Below, piece after piece: positions 10,661 to 19,032 of a stretch of 64,000 bases of DNA. The notes beneath the pieces are model-generated. The model ran no database searches. It worked only from the letters and a program-made list of their open reading frames with translations, and had not been told where the DNA came from. The position numbers and the translations under genes are program-made. Source of the stretch: Bacteroidaceae bacterium. Its GTDB lineage: Bacteria > Bacteroidota > Bacteroidia > Bacteroidales > Bacteroidaceae. The stretch lies in assembly GCA_017542145.1 (NCBI GenBank), contig JAFXXQ010000017.1, positions 1 to 64,000 on the forward strand. Reading direction: 5' to 3'. Numbering within the stretch: the first letter of the stretch is position 1; every line of letters starts with the position of its first letter.

Positions 10661-11029
10661 ATGACGGATAAAGAGCAGATAGAAGCCTTGTATTGTGAGA
10701 TGTATGAGGCAATGGTCAGGAAGGACACGGCAACATTGAACCGTGTGCATGCCGACGACTTCGTGCTAACCCATATGACTGGGATGCACCAGTCGAAACG
10801 GGTGTATATACAATCTATAGCCAATGGCACGCTGAACTACTATTCAGCCGAACATGAGCAAATGGACATCAAGGTGGATGGAGACCGAGCCACCCTCACA
10901 GGTCGTAGCCGAGTCAATGCCGCCGTCTTCGGCGGTGGCCGTCACACCTGGCGGCTGCAATTACATTTCGATCTTGTCAAAGAAGACGGCAAGTGGCGGT
11001 TTACGGCAGCACGTGCTTCAACTTACTAA
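10661..11029 (+). CDS. NTF2/SnoaL-like protein
   Basis: About 122 residues with the NTF2-like fold: helix QIEALYCEMYEAMVRKDTATLNRVHADDFVLTH in several segments, then strands ending HFDLVKEDGKWRFTAARAS. I chose ATG 10661, 4 nt after the preceding stop, over in-frame upstream starts that run inside the previous gene. Very similar in layout to the C-terminal domain of the exported protein at 15512 (both have the THMTGM/RHITGM motif followed by QSKR/QTKR). Last gene of the P2 operon. Function unknown; probably a small-molecule-binding accessory protein. Confidence 0.75.
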   Translation: MTDKEQIEALYCEMYEAMVRKDTATLNRVHADDFVLTHMTGMHQSKRVYIQSIANGTLNYYSAEHEQMDIKVDGDRATLTGRSRVNAAVFGGGRHTWRLQLHFDLVKEDGKWRFTAARASTY

Positions 11030-11099
11030 TTCAAGAGTTTCGCTTGATATTAAGAACTACTAATCTATAGATTAGGCTTTTAATAAAGGAATAGGAGTG

Positions 11100-11912
11100 A
11101 TGGAAGAGACTTATGGATGCAATCTGATTAACACGAAGCGCGATGGACGGCAAGTGGCGGAGTTCGTAGGCAGGTATCATGTACACGTCCTTGTGCGGCA
11201 GGGAGAGATGACGTTCTCTGACGGCAAAAATTCATTCACATCACGACAAGGCGACCTCGCCATCTGGCAGATGTCGAACACTATTAAGTGCGTCGAGTGC
11301 TCGGATGATTTCGAAGCCGACGTACTATTGCTTTCAGGCCAGTTCCTTCAGCAGTTTAATCCAGAAATGGTTTGGGCCTCAAAGGGGTTTATATTCATCC
11401 GCATCAATCCGACGTTCCATCTCGATGAAGAGGCGCTAAGGCTGATGGATAATGATTTTGAGCTGTTCCGTCAGCGTCTCTCCATGCAGGAGTCTGGGTT
11501 CAAGCGCGAGGTGTTAGGCCGCGTGCTGCAGATTTTTATCTACGACCTTTGGACGGTTTGCCAACACGGGCTGTCTCAAATGGGTTCTTCCGATAATACA
11601 GCACGGATTTTCCTGCGATTCCTTGCTTTGGCTCAGCAGAACGCCAGGACAGAGCGAGATGTGGCCTTCTATGCCGACCTGCTCTGCATCACCCCTAAAT
11701 ATCTCTCGCAGGTCAGTCGCACCGTTACGAGACTGCCAGCATCACAGTGGATACAGTTCTATGCTTCATTCGAACTGGTGTCGCTGTTGAATGACACAAC
11801 GAAGACGCTTACCGAAGTATCAGACCTGATGCACTTTGAGAACGCATCACATTTTTCGCGTTATGTGAAGAAAACTCTTGGGAAATCACCTTCAGAGTAT
11901 CGGAAGAAGTAA
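11100..11912 (+). CDS. AraC family transcriptional regulator (module 2)
   Basis: Regulator of about 270 residues with an N-terminal cupin-like half and a C-terminal AraC HTH pair (FYADLLCITPKYLSQVSRTV and MHFENASHFSRYVKKTLG). ATG 11100 is preceded by AGGAG at good spacing; the GTG three bases earlier is less likely. Paralogous to the regulator at 2114. It lies immediately before promoter P3, whose inverted-repeat arms match P4 but not P1/P2. I infer that it controls the two module-2 promoters. Confidence 0.85.
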   Translation: MEETYGCNLINTKRDGRQVAEFVGRYHVHVLVRQGEMTFSDGKNSFTSRQGDLAIWQMSNTIKCVECSDDFEADVLLLSGQFLQQFNPEMVWASKGFIFIRINPTFHLDEEALRLMDNDFELFRQRLSMQESGFKREVLGRVLQIFIYDLWTVCQHGLSQMGSSDNTARIFLRFLALAQQNARTERDVAFYADLLCITPKYLSQVSRTVTRLPASQWIQFYASFELVSLLNDTTKTLTEVSDLMHFENASHFSRYVKKTLGKSPSEYRKK

Positions 11913-11917
11913 CCTTC

Positions 11918-11982
11918 TGCAAAATATGAAAGTTTGGAGGCAATTCGTGTAACGACGGATTGCCTTTTTCAATGTACCTTTG
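11918..11982 (+). promoter_or_regulatory. Promoter P3 with class-2 operator
   Basis: TACCTTTG is at 11975-11982. The inverted repeat AGGCAAT (11938-11944) / ATTGCCT (11959-11965) encloses GTGTAA (11947-11952), again 22 nt before the -7 box. About 70 bp are shared with P4 (TTCTGCAAAATrTGAAAGTT... onward). It places the start of the next gene at ATG 12010, not at the in-frame ATG at 11980, which lies inside the promoter. Confidence 0.8.
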
Positions 11983-12009
11983 CAGCGTCAAACTAATATA
12001 AATAAAAAT

Positions 12010-13968
12010 ATGAACTCAAAATACCAACATCTGGCAAGTCCGATTACCATCGGAAGTGTAACCATCAAGAACCGCATGTTTATGGCTCCCATGGACACTG
12101 GTTTTGGAAACAATGAGTATGGTGGCTTTACACAGGCCGGCATCGACTATTTTGTACGGCGCGCTGAAGGAGGTTTCGGCCTTCTATTCTCAGGAGGAAC
12201 AAATGGCGACTGTATTGTGGACGGCTGTGATGGTATTCTGAACCATCCTGATGAGTTTATTGAACAGGGAAAGCAACTGAACGAAAGGATTGCCAAGTTT
12301 GGAACAAAGATGTTCATCCAGCTCTCCATGAATGTAGGCAGGAACGGAGGGCTGAAAACACCGTCGCCCCTACCGACACTCGGTAATCCAGACGTGACAA
12401 CAGTGGCTCTGACAGTGGAGGAAATCCATACCAAGGTCAGGGAGATGGGTAAAGCAGCCAAACTTGTGAAGGATGCAGGCTTTGCCGGTGTGGACATTCA
12501 TGCCCTGCACTGGGGGCACCTCTTAGACTCTTTTGCCTTGTCGGTGATGAACCACCGTGAAGACGAATATGGCGGGAGCCTTGAAAATCGTCTGCGCATT
12601 GCCAAGGAAATCATAGATGCCATCAGGCAAGAGTGCGGCATGGACTTCCCCGTGACCATGCGTCTGGCACTGAAAAGCTACATGAAGGGTTTCAACAAGG
12701 CATCTTTCGACGGGAGTGATGAAGTTGGACGCACATTGGAGGAGGCCATTGAGATCAGTAAGTTATTAGAGTCATACGGCTACGATGCACTTTCGGTTGA
12801 TGCAGGTACGCTTGATGCGTTCTATTATGCCATGCCACCTTCTTATATTCCAGCGGGATTCATGCTCGACCTGACGAGAAAGGTCAAGGAGGCGGTTTCC
12901 ATCCCTGTATTATGCGGCGGTCGCATGGCAGACCCTAATATCAGCGAGAAAGCCATTGCCGAAGGCATCATCGATGCTGCTGTCATTGGCAGGCAGGCAA
13001 TTGCCGATCCTGACTTTGCAAAATTGGTTACAGAGGGCAGAACCGACGAAATCCGCACCTGTATAGGCTGCAACCAAGGATGTATCTGGGGATTCTTCTG
13101 CAATGGCCGGGTAAGTTGTGCCGTCAATCCAGAAGTCGGATTTGAAGGAAATACGCAGCTAAAGAAAGCCGAGAACCCCAAGAAGGTCATCGTTGTAGGA
13201 GGGGGAATAGCAGGTATGGAAGCCGCAAGGATAGTCAAGAAACGGGGTCACAACGTGACACTCATTGAGAAGTCTGGCACCCTCGGGGGTAATCTTATCC
13301 CTGCAGGTGCACATGACTTCAAGATAGAAATAAACCAGTTGGCAAACTACTACAAAAGACAGATGGAACTTCTTTGCATAGATATTCAGATGAACGCGGA
13401 GGCAACTCCAGAGATGCTCAGACAAGCTGGCGCGGACACCATCATCCTCGCCACAGGTTCCGTCCCGGTAATGCCAAGAAGCATCGAGGGAATTGAAAAA
13501 GCCGTTTCAGGTGTTGATGCTCTGCTCGGCAAGAAACCAGTAGGTCGGAAAGTTGTCGTCGTAGGTGGAGGGCTTGTAGGCTGTGAAATAGCATACGGCT
13601 ATGCTAAGGAAGGTCGGGATGTCACCATCGTCGAGGCACTGGATCAGATTCTGAACCTGGGTAGTGTACCCATTATGAACAAGACCATGCTGCTTGACGG
13701 ATTTGAATACTATGGCACCACTATCTATACGAGTACGAAGTTGAAGTCTGTGCTTGACGATGGAGCCATCGTGGTATTGCCTGACGGTAAAGAGAAGAAA
13801 CTGGATGCAGATACTGTCATCCTATCCATTGGCTATCGCCCGGTTCCATCTCTAAAAGAGAAACTTTCAGGTTGCGATGCAGAAATCATAGAGATTGGTG
13901 ACGGTCGTCAGGTTGGCAATGTGCTGACCTGTGTAAAGGACGCATACGAAGCCGCATGTAAGATTTAA
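12010..13968 (+). CDS. NADH:flavin oxidoreductase / 2,4-dienoyl-CoA reductase-type (OYE-FAD)
   Basis: About 652 residues. The N-terminal Old Yellow Enzyme TIM barrel binds FMN (SPITIGSVTIKNRMFMAPM; catalytic-region HALHWGHLLDSF). A linker follows with the 4Fe-4S motif CIGCNQGC...C. The C-terminal FAD/NAD(P) domains have GGGIAGMEAARI and VVGGGLVGCEIAYG Rossmann motifs. This layout matches 2,4-dienoyl-CoA reductase, trimethylamine dehydrogenase and bile-acid or xenobiotic ene-reductases, which reduce activated C=C bonds. The substrate is unknown. First gene behind P3, 12 nt before the exported aldo/keto reductase. Confidence 0.92.
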   Translation: MNSKYQHLASPITIGSVTIKNRMFMAPMDTGFGNNEYGGFTQAGIDYFVRRAEGGFGLLFSGGTNGDCIVDGCDGILNHPDEFIEQGKQLNERIAKFGTKMFIQLSMNVGRNGGLKTPSPLPTLGNPDVTTVALTVEEIHTKVREMGKAAKLVKDAGFAGVDIHALHWGHLLDSFALSVMNHREDEYGGSLENRLRIAKEIIDAIRQECGMDFPVTMRLALKSYMKGFNKASFDGSDEVGRTLEEAIEISKLLESYGYDALSVDAGTLDAFYYAMPPSYIPAGFMLDLTRKVKEAVSIPVLCGGRMADPNISEKAIAEGIIDAAVIGRQAIADPDFAKLVTEGRTDEIRTCIGCNQGCIWGFFCNGRVSCAVNPEVGFEGNTQLKKAENPKKVIVVGGGIAGMEAARIVKKRGHNVTLIEKSGTLGGNLIPAGAHDFKIEINQLANYYKRQMELLCIDIQMNAEATPEMLRQAGADTIILATGSVPVMPRSIEGIEKAVSGVDALLGKKPVGRKVVVVGGGLVGCEIAYGYAKEGRDVTIVEALDQILNLGSVPIMNKTMLLDGFEYYGTTIYTSTKLKSVLDDGAIVVLPDGKEKKLDADTVILSIGYRPVPSLKEKLSGCDAEIIEIGDGRQVGNVLTCVKDAYEAACKI

Positions 13969-13980
13969 TAAGAATTGAAT

Positions 13981-14964
13981 ATGAGAAAACTTATGAAACA
14001 TTTAACATTACTTGCAGTATTTGCATTGGCCTGCCTGAATGCACAGTGCCAGAAAGCAGAGATTCACAAGAACGACGGTACGACCGTTGAAATTCCAACT
14101 GATGATATTGACAGCATCACATTCAGTATGACAAACCCATTCGATTTCGAGACCCGCACAGTAAAACTGAACAGCGGCTATGAGATGCCCATCATCGGCA
14201 TCGGAACATTCTACCTATCCACCTCCCAGGCAGAGGAGTCTGTCTATAATGCACTGAAGGTGGGCATGCGCCTTATCGACACGGCTGACATCTACGGCAA
14301 CGAGGTGGGCGTAGGCCGTGGCATCCGTCGCGCCATGCAGGACTTCGGCATCAAGCGTGAGGAGATATTCGTCACCTCGAAACTATGGACTTCCTCATTC
14401 AACAACGCCGATTATGAAGTGGACGAGCGTCTGGAACGGCTCGGACTCGACTACATCGATCTGCTTCTGCTGCATCACACGGCGGCCCACGATGAAGATG
14501 CCTATCAGGCGATGGAACGTGGCGTGAAGGCTGGGAAGATTCGCAGCATCGGCCTCTCGAACTTCTACGAGGAAGACATTGACCGCATGATGAAGATTGC
14601 CACCATCAAGCCCGCCGTGCTGCAGAACGAGACACATCCCTACCACCAGAGCCGCAGCGTGAAGGCTCACATTGCCAAGATGGGTACTATCCTCGAAGCA
14701 TGGTTCCCGCTGGGCGGTCGCGGCACGGGCATCAAGACACTCTCTGAGCACGAGACGATTACCGACATTGCCCAGGCTCACAACAAGTCAGCCTATCAAG
14801 TCATCCTCCGCTGGCATCTGCAATGCGGCACCATTGCCATCCCCGGCTCATCCAATGCCGCTCATATCGCCGAGGACTACGACATCTTCGACTTTGAACT
14901 GACTCCCGACGAGATGAAGCGCATCAATGACTTGGAGTGTAACCACCGCTTTGCATCGTATTAA
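13981..14964 (+). CDS. Exported aldo/keto reductase with N-terminal DG module
   Basis: The ATG at 13981 opens a Sec signal (MRKLMKHLTLLAVFALACLN). A short segment KAEIHKNDGTTVEIPTDDID-SITFS follows, a motif common on Bacteroidetes surface proteins. Then comes a complete DkgA-type AKR: LNSGYEMPIIGIGTF, DTADIYGNE, TSKLW, LLLHH, ending AIPGSSNAAHIAED. The upstream TTG at 13975 is a weaker start. The predicted location is outside the cytoplasm, which is unusual for an NADPH-dependent enzyme. The DG-type N-terminal segment recurs on the NTF2-like protein at 15512, so it is probably a targeting or anchoring module. Confidence 0.88.
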   Translation: MRKLMKHLTLLAVFALACLNAQCQKAEIHKNDGTTVEIPTDDIDSITFSMTNPFDFETRTVKLNSGYEMPIIGIGTFYLSTSQAEESVYNALKVGMRLIDTADIYGNEVGVGRGIRRAMQDFGIKREEIFVTSKLWTSSFNNADYEVDERLERLGLDYIDLLLLHHTAAHDEDAYQAMERGVKAGKIRSIGLSNFYEEDIDRMMKIATIKPAVLQNETHPYHQSRSVKAHIAKMGTILEAWFPLGGRGTGIKTLSEHETITDIAQAHNKSAYQVILRWHLQCGTIAIPGSSNAAHIAEDYDIFDFELTPDEMKRINDLECNHRFASY

Positions 14965-14982
14965 CCCATTAAGAATATAAGT

Positions 14983-15510
14983 ATGGAAGGATTTGTAGTT
15001 GACCCGAGAAAGTCTGGCCCCGAGGAGTTTGAACGGGGATTGCGCGACGTGAAGTTAGTGTTTGGCATTAACCATACCATGCCCTATACCGAGGAATATG
15101 ACAATCTCGTGAAGGAACTCTTCAAGGGAAAGATTGGTGAAGGCAGTCGTGTGATGCCGCCGCTGAACCTGGTATGCGCCAGTGAGGTGACGATTGGTAA
15201 GAACGTACTCATTATGGGCGGTTGCCTGATGATGTCAAGAGGTGGCATCACCATCGATGATGATGCAATGATCGCTGCCAACGTACAGTTGATTTCCAAC
15301 AATCACGACCTGCACGACCACAAATTGCTCGTCTGCAAACCTGTACACATCTGCCGCAATGCATGGATTGGTGCCGGTGCAACAATTCTGCCCGGTGTAA
15401 CAATTGGCGAGAATGCCGTTGTTGCCGCCTCGGCTGTGGTGACTAAGGATGTCGCTCCGAATACCATTGTGGGTGGCAATCCCGCGAAATTCATCAAAAG
15501 TGTAGAGTGA
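14983..15510 (+). CDS. Hexapeptide-repeat acetyltransferase (maltose/galactoside O-acetyltransferase-like)
   Basis: CoA-dependent acyltransferase of 175 residues with a left-handed beta-helix: hexapeptide repeats from IGKNVLIMGG to ENAVVAASAVVTKDV. It has the conserved SNNHDLHDH loop (catalytic His region) and the NPAKFIK end. Related to maltose/thiogalactoside O-acetyltransferases (Maa/LacA). The N-terminal part is degenerate relative to Maa. Cytoplasmic; between the aldo/keto reductase and the NTF2-like gene (2 nt spacing). The acceptor is unknown; acetylating a reduced alcohol product would fit the island but is inference. Confidence 0.85.
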   Translation: MEGFVVDPRKSGPEEFERGLRDVKLVFGINHTMPYTEEYDNLVKELFKGKIGEGSRVMPPLNLVCASEVTIGKNVLIMGGCLMMSRGGITIDDDAMIAANVQLISNNHDLHDHKLLVCKPVHICRNAWIGAGATILPGVTIGENAVVAASAVVTKDVAPNTIVGGNPAKFIKSVE

Positions 15511-15511
15511 C

Positions 15512-16015
15512 ATGAACAAACTGCTTTCTACGATATGCTGCACACTGCTGGTCTGTGCCTGCGAGGCCCAGACCATGCGTGTGTGGATGAAGGACGGCTC
15601 GGAACGTCAGTTTGCCGTGAGCGAGATTGAGAGTGTGACATTCAGCGAAGAGGAAACAAGCATGGAACAACAGAAGAAGGAGATTGAGCAGTTCCTGGAC
15701 GACTGGAACGCCGCGATGATTGCGGCAGATACCGTAAAGCTGGGAGCCATGATGGACGACAGCATCATCCTGCGCCACATCACAGGCATGACACAGACCA
15801 AGCGCGAGTGGCTGGAAGAGGTGGCCAGCGGCTCGATGAAGTATCATAAGATAGAGAAGCGCGATGTCGTGGTGACCTCATACAGCGACGGTTCAGCCAG
15901 TGTGTCGTTCACCTCGGTCATTACCGCCACCATCTGGGGCAGCTATGGCACATGGACGCTTAGCGGCAACATGCGGCTGGTGAAGCGCAGCGGACGTTGG
16001 ATAAGAGTAGAATAA
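15512..16015 (+). CDS. Exported NTF2/SnoaL-like protein with DG module
   Basis: Protein of 167 residues. The signal peptide (MNKLLSTICCTLLVCACEAQ) contains LVCAC, a possible lipobox. A short DG module follows (MRVWMKDGSERQFAVSEIE-SVTFSEEE), then an NTF2-like domain from about residue 50 (EIEQFLDDWNAAMIAADTVK, RHITGMTQTKREW, end MRLVKRSGRWIRVE). The domain resembles the cytoplasmic NTF2-like protein at 10661, giving a cytoplasmic/exported pair. The binding partner is unknown. Confidence 0.72.
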   Translation: MNKLLSTICCTLLVCACEAQTMRVWMKDGSERQFAVSEIESVTFSEEETSMEQQKKEIEQFLDDWNAAMIAADTVKLGAMMDDSIILRHITGMTQTKREWLEEVASGSMKYHKIEKRDVVVTSYSDGSASVSFTSVITATIWGSYGTWTLSGNMRLVKRSGRWIRVE

Positions 16016-16028
16016 AGACAGGCAGACT

Positions 16029-16787
16029 ATGAGAATCAATATGCTTATCTCGGCTATACTTTCGTTTTCCTTTCTCACAGCCTGCGCATCGTGCAGCAAG
16101 GGAGAGGAGTACAATGAGGCGTTGAACGTCAATACCCAAACATCATCCGAAACAGATACAACGACCACAGCAGATGTCCCCATATTACTCTATATGGGAC
16201 AGGCCAGCATCCGCATCACAACCGAGGAAGGACGTGTTATCTATATCGACCCTTATGCAGGCAACAGCTACGATTTGGCGGCAGACCTCATCCTCGTGAC
16301 CCACGAGCACTTTGACCACAATGCCGTGGAAAAAGTGCAAAACCGTAAGGAAGGATGTCGGATTATACGTGCCCGCGATGCCGTCATCGATGGCGTTCAC
16401 CAGACTTTTGACCTTGGCTATGTCAATGTGGAAGCCGTAGAGGCAGGCTACAACCGCTATCACGACGTGCGCAGTTGTGCCGGCTACGTGCTGACCTTCA
16501 ATAATGGACAAAAGGTATATGTCTCAGGCGATACTTCCATCACCAAACAAATGGAAAGGATGTCGGATATGCACATCGACTATGCCTTCCTTTGCACAGA
16601 TGGCCTGTTTAATATGGGCAATGAGGAAGCAGCCGAAGCTGCCCGTATGATCAACGCCCGTCACAACATTCCCTATCACAACGATACTTCGAATCGTGGC
16701 GAGATGTTCGACCGCGATGCAGCCGAGCGTTTCGATGCTCCAAACAAGATGATAGTGCTGCCCGGTGAGACAATAAGGATTGAGTAA
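16029..16787 (+). CDS. MBL-fold metallo-hydrolase lipoprotein (UlaG-like)
   Basis: Protein of 252 residues. Lipoprotein signal with lipobox FLTAC near residue 19, a Ser/Thr-rich linker, then a metallo-beta-lactamase domain: GQASIRI, YIDPYAG, the metal motif THEHFDHNAVE (HxHxDH), YVSGDTSIT with the bridging Asp, and a late His. The UlaG/COG2220 subgroup hydrolyses varied esters and lactones. Predicted to act at the cell envelope. In the P3 operon after the NTF2-like gene. Confidence 0.85.
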   Translation: MRINMLISAILSFSFLTACASCSKGEEYNEALNVNTQTSSETDTTTTADVPILLYMGQASIRITTEEGRVIYIDPYAGNSYDLAADLILVTHEHFDHNAVEKVQNRKEGCRIIRARDAVIDGVHQTFDLGYVNVEAVEAGYNRYHDVRSCAGYVLTFNNGQKVYVSGDTSITKQMERMSDMHIDYAFLCTDGLFNMGNEEAAEAARMINARHNIPYHNDTSNRGEMFDRDAAERFDAPNKMIVLPGETIRIE

Positions 16788-16805
16788 TAAAAAAACGGTA
16801 TAACA

Positions 16806-17189
16806 ATGAGAAAGCTATTATTATCGCTCATGGCCATGATGGCAATGTTGACCGTTCAGGCCAACGACAAGTCATATACCTATCTGACTTTTGAGACAAC
16901 GGATGGAGCCAAATCTTCCGTAGAAATGGCATCGCTGAAACTGACATTCATCGGAACAACATTGATAATCGGCACGGAGTCATACCCTATCTCAAATCTG
17001 AAGAAGGTATATTTCTCGGCCTCTGACGAGTCAAGTTCCACGGGCATTGAATCTGTCAAAACAGCAACAATCAATGACTCGGTTGCCATCTATGACCTCC
17101 AAGGCCATCAAGTTACAAAGGGGCAGGTGAAACGAGGTATCTATATCGTAAAGGCGAAGGATAGAACCTACAAAATGGTATTCAGATAG
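16806..17189 (+). CDS. Small secreted protein with C-terminal sorting-like tail
   Basis: Protein of 127 residues with a Sec signal (MRKLLLSLMAMMAMLTVQA). A DG-like segment follows (YLTFETTDGAKSSVEMASLK...ISNLKKVYFS), then a tail IYDLQGHQVTKGQVKRGIYI...YKMVFR that resembles the C-terminal sorting region of Prevotella surface proteins. No enzymatic domain is left between the two. It ends with TAG. It may be a stand-alone surface adaptor or a remnant that lost its catalytic domain. Last gene of the P3 operon. Confidence 0.65.
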   Translation: MRKLLLSLMAMMAMLTVQANDKSYTYLTFETTDGAKSSVEMASLKLTFIGTTLIIGTESYPISNLKKVYFSASDESSSTGIESVKTATINDSVAIYDLQGHQVTKGQVKRGIYIVKAKDRTYKMVFR

Positions 17190-17205
17190 GGATTTGAGTC
17201 ACTTT

Positions 17206-17271
17206 CTGCAAAATGTGAAAGTTATGAGGCAATTCGTGTAATGGCGGACTGCCTTTTTCGTCGTACCTTTG
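17206..17271 (+). promoter_or_regulatory. Promoter P4 with class-2 operator
   Basis: TACCTTTG is at 17264-17271. The arms AGGCAAT (17227-17233) / ACTGCCT (17248-17254, one mismatch) enclose GTGTAA (17236-17241), 22 nt before the -7 box. Highly similar to P3 over about 70 bp. It supports starting the next gene at ATG 17298. Confidence 0.8.
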
Positions 17272-17297
17272 CAGCAGAAAACTTAAAAGCAACGGAT

Positions 17298-18149
17298 ATG
17301 GAATACGTAACATTGAATAATGGAGTAAAGATGCCGATGATTGGGTTCGGCGTTTTTCAGGTGAACGATCTGAAGCAGTGCCAACGGGCTGTGGAGGATG
17401 CAATTGAGGTGGGCTACCGCAGTATCGACACGGCAGCATCGTACATGAACGAAGAGGCCGTGGGGGCTGCTGTCCGCAACTGTGGCGTGAAACGCGAGGA
17501 ACTATTTGTGACCACAAAGCTGTGGGTGCAGGACCATGAGTATGACGACACGCTCAGGGCCTTCGATACATCGATGGCAAAGTTAGGATTGGACTATCTC
17601 GACCTCTGGCTGATTCATAAGCCTTACGGCAACTACTACGCCGCTTGGCGGGCTATGGAACGGCTCTACAAGGAGGGACGCATCCGTGCCATCGGCGTGA
17701 CGAGTTTCTCAAACGACCGTCTGATAGACCTGGTGCTCCATAATGAGGTTCGCCCAGCCGTCAACCAGATTGAAACGCATCCGTTCTTCGTGCAGGAGAC
17801 CGCCAACCAGTTCATGAAGAAGGAAAATATCCAGCACGAGGCGTGGGCTCCGTTTGCCGAAGGACACAATGACATCTTCAGCAATCCTGTAATTGCTGAA
17901 ATTGCACAGAAATATGGCAAGACCGTCGGCCAGGTCATCCTACGCTGGCACCTGCAGCGTGGCGTAGTGGTCATCCCTAAGACCGTCCACAAGGAGCGCA
18001 TGGTAGAGAATATCAGTGTCTTTGACTTCGCGTTGACTGACGAGGAAATAGCCCGCATCTCAGCCCTCGACCTCGGGCATAGTGCTGCCTACGACGATCA
18101 GGACCCGGAGAATACCCGCTGGATAGGAACAACTAAAATTCACGATTAA
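17298..18149 (+). CDS. Aldo/keto reductase (DkgA-like, cytoplasmic)
   Basis: About 283 residues with no signal peptide: MEYVTLNNGVKMPMIGFGVF. Catalytic elements are DTAASYMNE (Asp, Tyr), TTKLW (Lys) and LIHKPYG (His). The cofactor site is VVIPKTVHKERMVEN. Member of the AKR family that includes 2,5-diketogluconate reductase and methylglyoxal reductase DkgA. First gene behind P4. The exported AKR at 19033 is its closest companion, giving a cytoplasmic/exported pair within one operon. Confidence 0.93.
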   Translation: MEYVTLNNGVKMPMIGFGVFQVNDLKQCQRAVEDAIEVGYRSIDTAASYMNEEAVGAAVRNCGVKREELFVTTKLWVQDHEYDDTLRAFDTSMAKLGLDYLDLWLIHKPYGNYYAAWRAMERLYKEGRIRAIGVTSFSNDRLIDLVLHNEVRPAVNQIETHPFFVQETANQFMKKENIQHEAWAPFAEGHNDIFSNPVIAEIAQKYGKTVGQVILRWHLQRGVVVIPKTVHKERMVENISVFDFALTDEEIARISALDLGHSAAYDDQDPENTRWIGTTKIHD

Positions 18150-18171
18150 AATAATAAAAGGAGAACAGATT

Positions 18172-19017
18172 ATGATTTTCGACAGAAACGAACAGAAAGC
18201 AGTTGTGGCACTCTTAGGTGCTGGTAGTATGGGAACAGCCATTGTGCGCCGTATTGGTGCCGGCAAGAAGATTCTGCTGGGCGACATCAGCGAGAAGGCA
18301 CTGGAGCGCGTGGGTGAGGATTTCCGCCGCTGTGGTTACGATGTAGAGACCATTCAGGTGAATGCCTTGCAGAAGGAGAGCGTGGAGGTATTCGCAAAGA
18401 AAGCCGCAGAACTGGGCCCCGTGATGTATTTCATCGACACGGCTGGCGCATCACCCAATCAGGCGAGCCCTGAGCATATCGTTGACCTCGACATGGTAGG
18501 CACAGGCTATGCTGTGGATGCTTTCGGCGAAGTAATGGCTGAGGGAGGCGCAGGACTCATTATCTCCAGTCAGGCCGCCTATATGTATCCCATTCCCAAC
18601 GACATTGAACTGCAACTGGTGCAGACTCCTACAGAGGAACTGAGGAATGTGAAGTTCATTCAGGAGGTGGCCATGCAGAACTCAGGTTTCGCCTATATGA
18701 TAGCCAAGCGCATGAACCACCTGCAGGCTCAGCGTGCCGCAGCCACCTCATGGCGCAAGCGTCGTGCCCGCATCAACACCATCTCGCCGGGTGTCATCGT
18801 CACCCCGCTGGCCTACGACGAGTTCAATGCCAATGGTGAGGGCTACCAGCGCATGATCGATGCCAGTGCAGCGCAGCGTACCGGAACCAGCGACGAGATT
18901 GCCGAGGCAGCAGCCTTCCTGCTGGGAGAGCATGCCAAGTTTATTACAGGTACCGACCTGCTCATCGACGGTGGTGTCATCGCTGCCATCCGCACGGGCG
19001 AATATCAATTAGGATAA
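18172..19017 (+). CDS. Short-chain dehydrogenase/reductase (paralogue)
   Basis: SDR of 281 residues, paralogous to 6419-7255. It shares the GAGSMGTAI nucleotide loop, a TAGAS segment, VII/LIISSQAA, the catalytic YMIAK (YxxxK), SPGVIVTPLAYDE and the C-terminal LLIDGG. It shares with its paralogue an extended insertion (about 40 residues) before YxxxK, so both probably act on the same unusual class of substrate. In the P4 operon between two aldo/keto reductases. Confidence 0.87.
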   Translation: MIFDRNEQKAVVALLGAGSMGTAIVRRIGAGKKILLGDISEKALERVGEDFRRCGYDVETIQVNALQKESVEVFAKKAAELGPVMYFIDTAGASPNQASPEHIVDLDMVGTGYAVDAFGEVMAEGGAGLIISSQAAYMYPIPNDIELQLVQTPTEELRNVKFIQEVAMQNSGFAYMIAKRMNHLQAQRAAATSWRKRRARINTISPGVIVTPLAYDEFNANGEGYQRMIDASAAQRTGTSDEIAEAAAFLLGEHAKFITGTDLLIDGGVIAAIRTGEYQLG

Positions 19018-19032
19018 AAAACGTAGACAACA

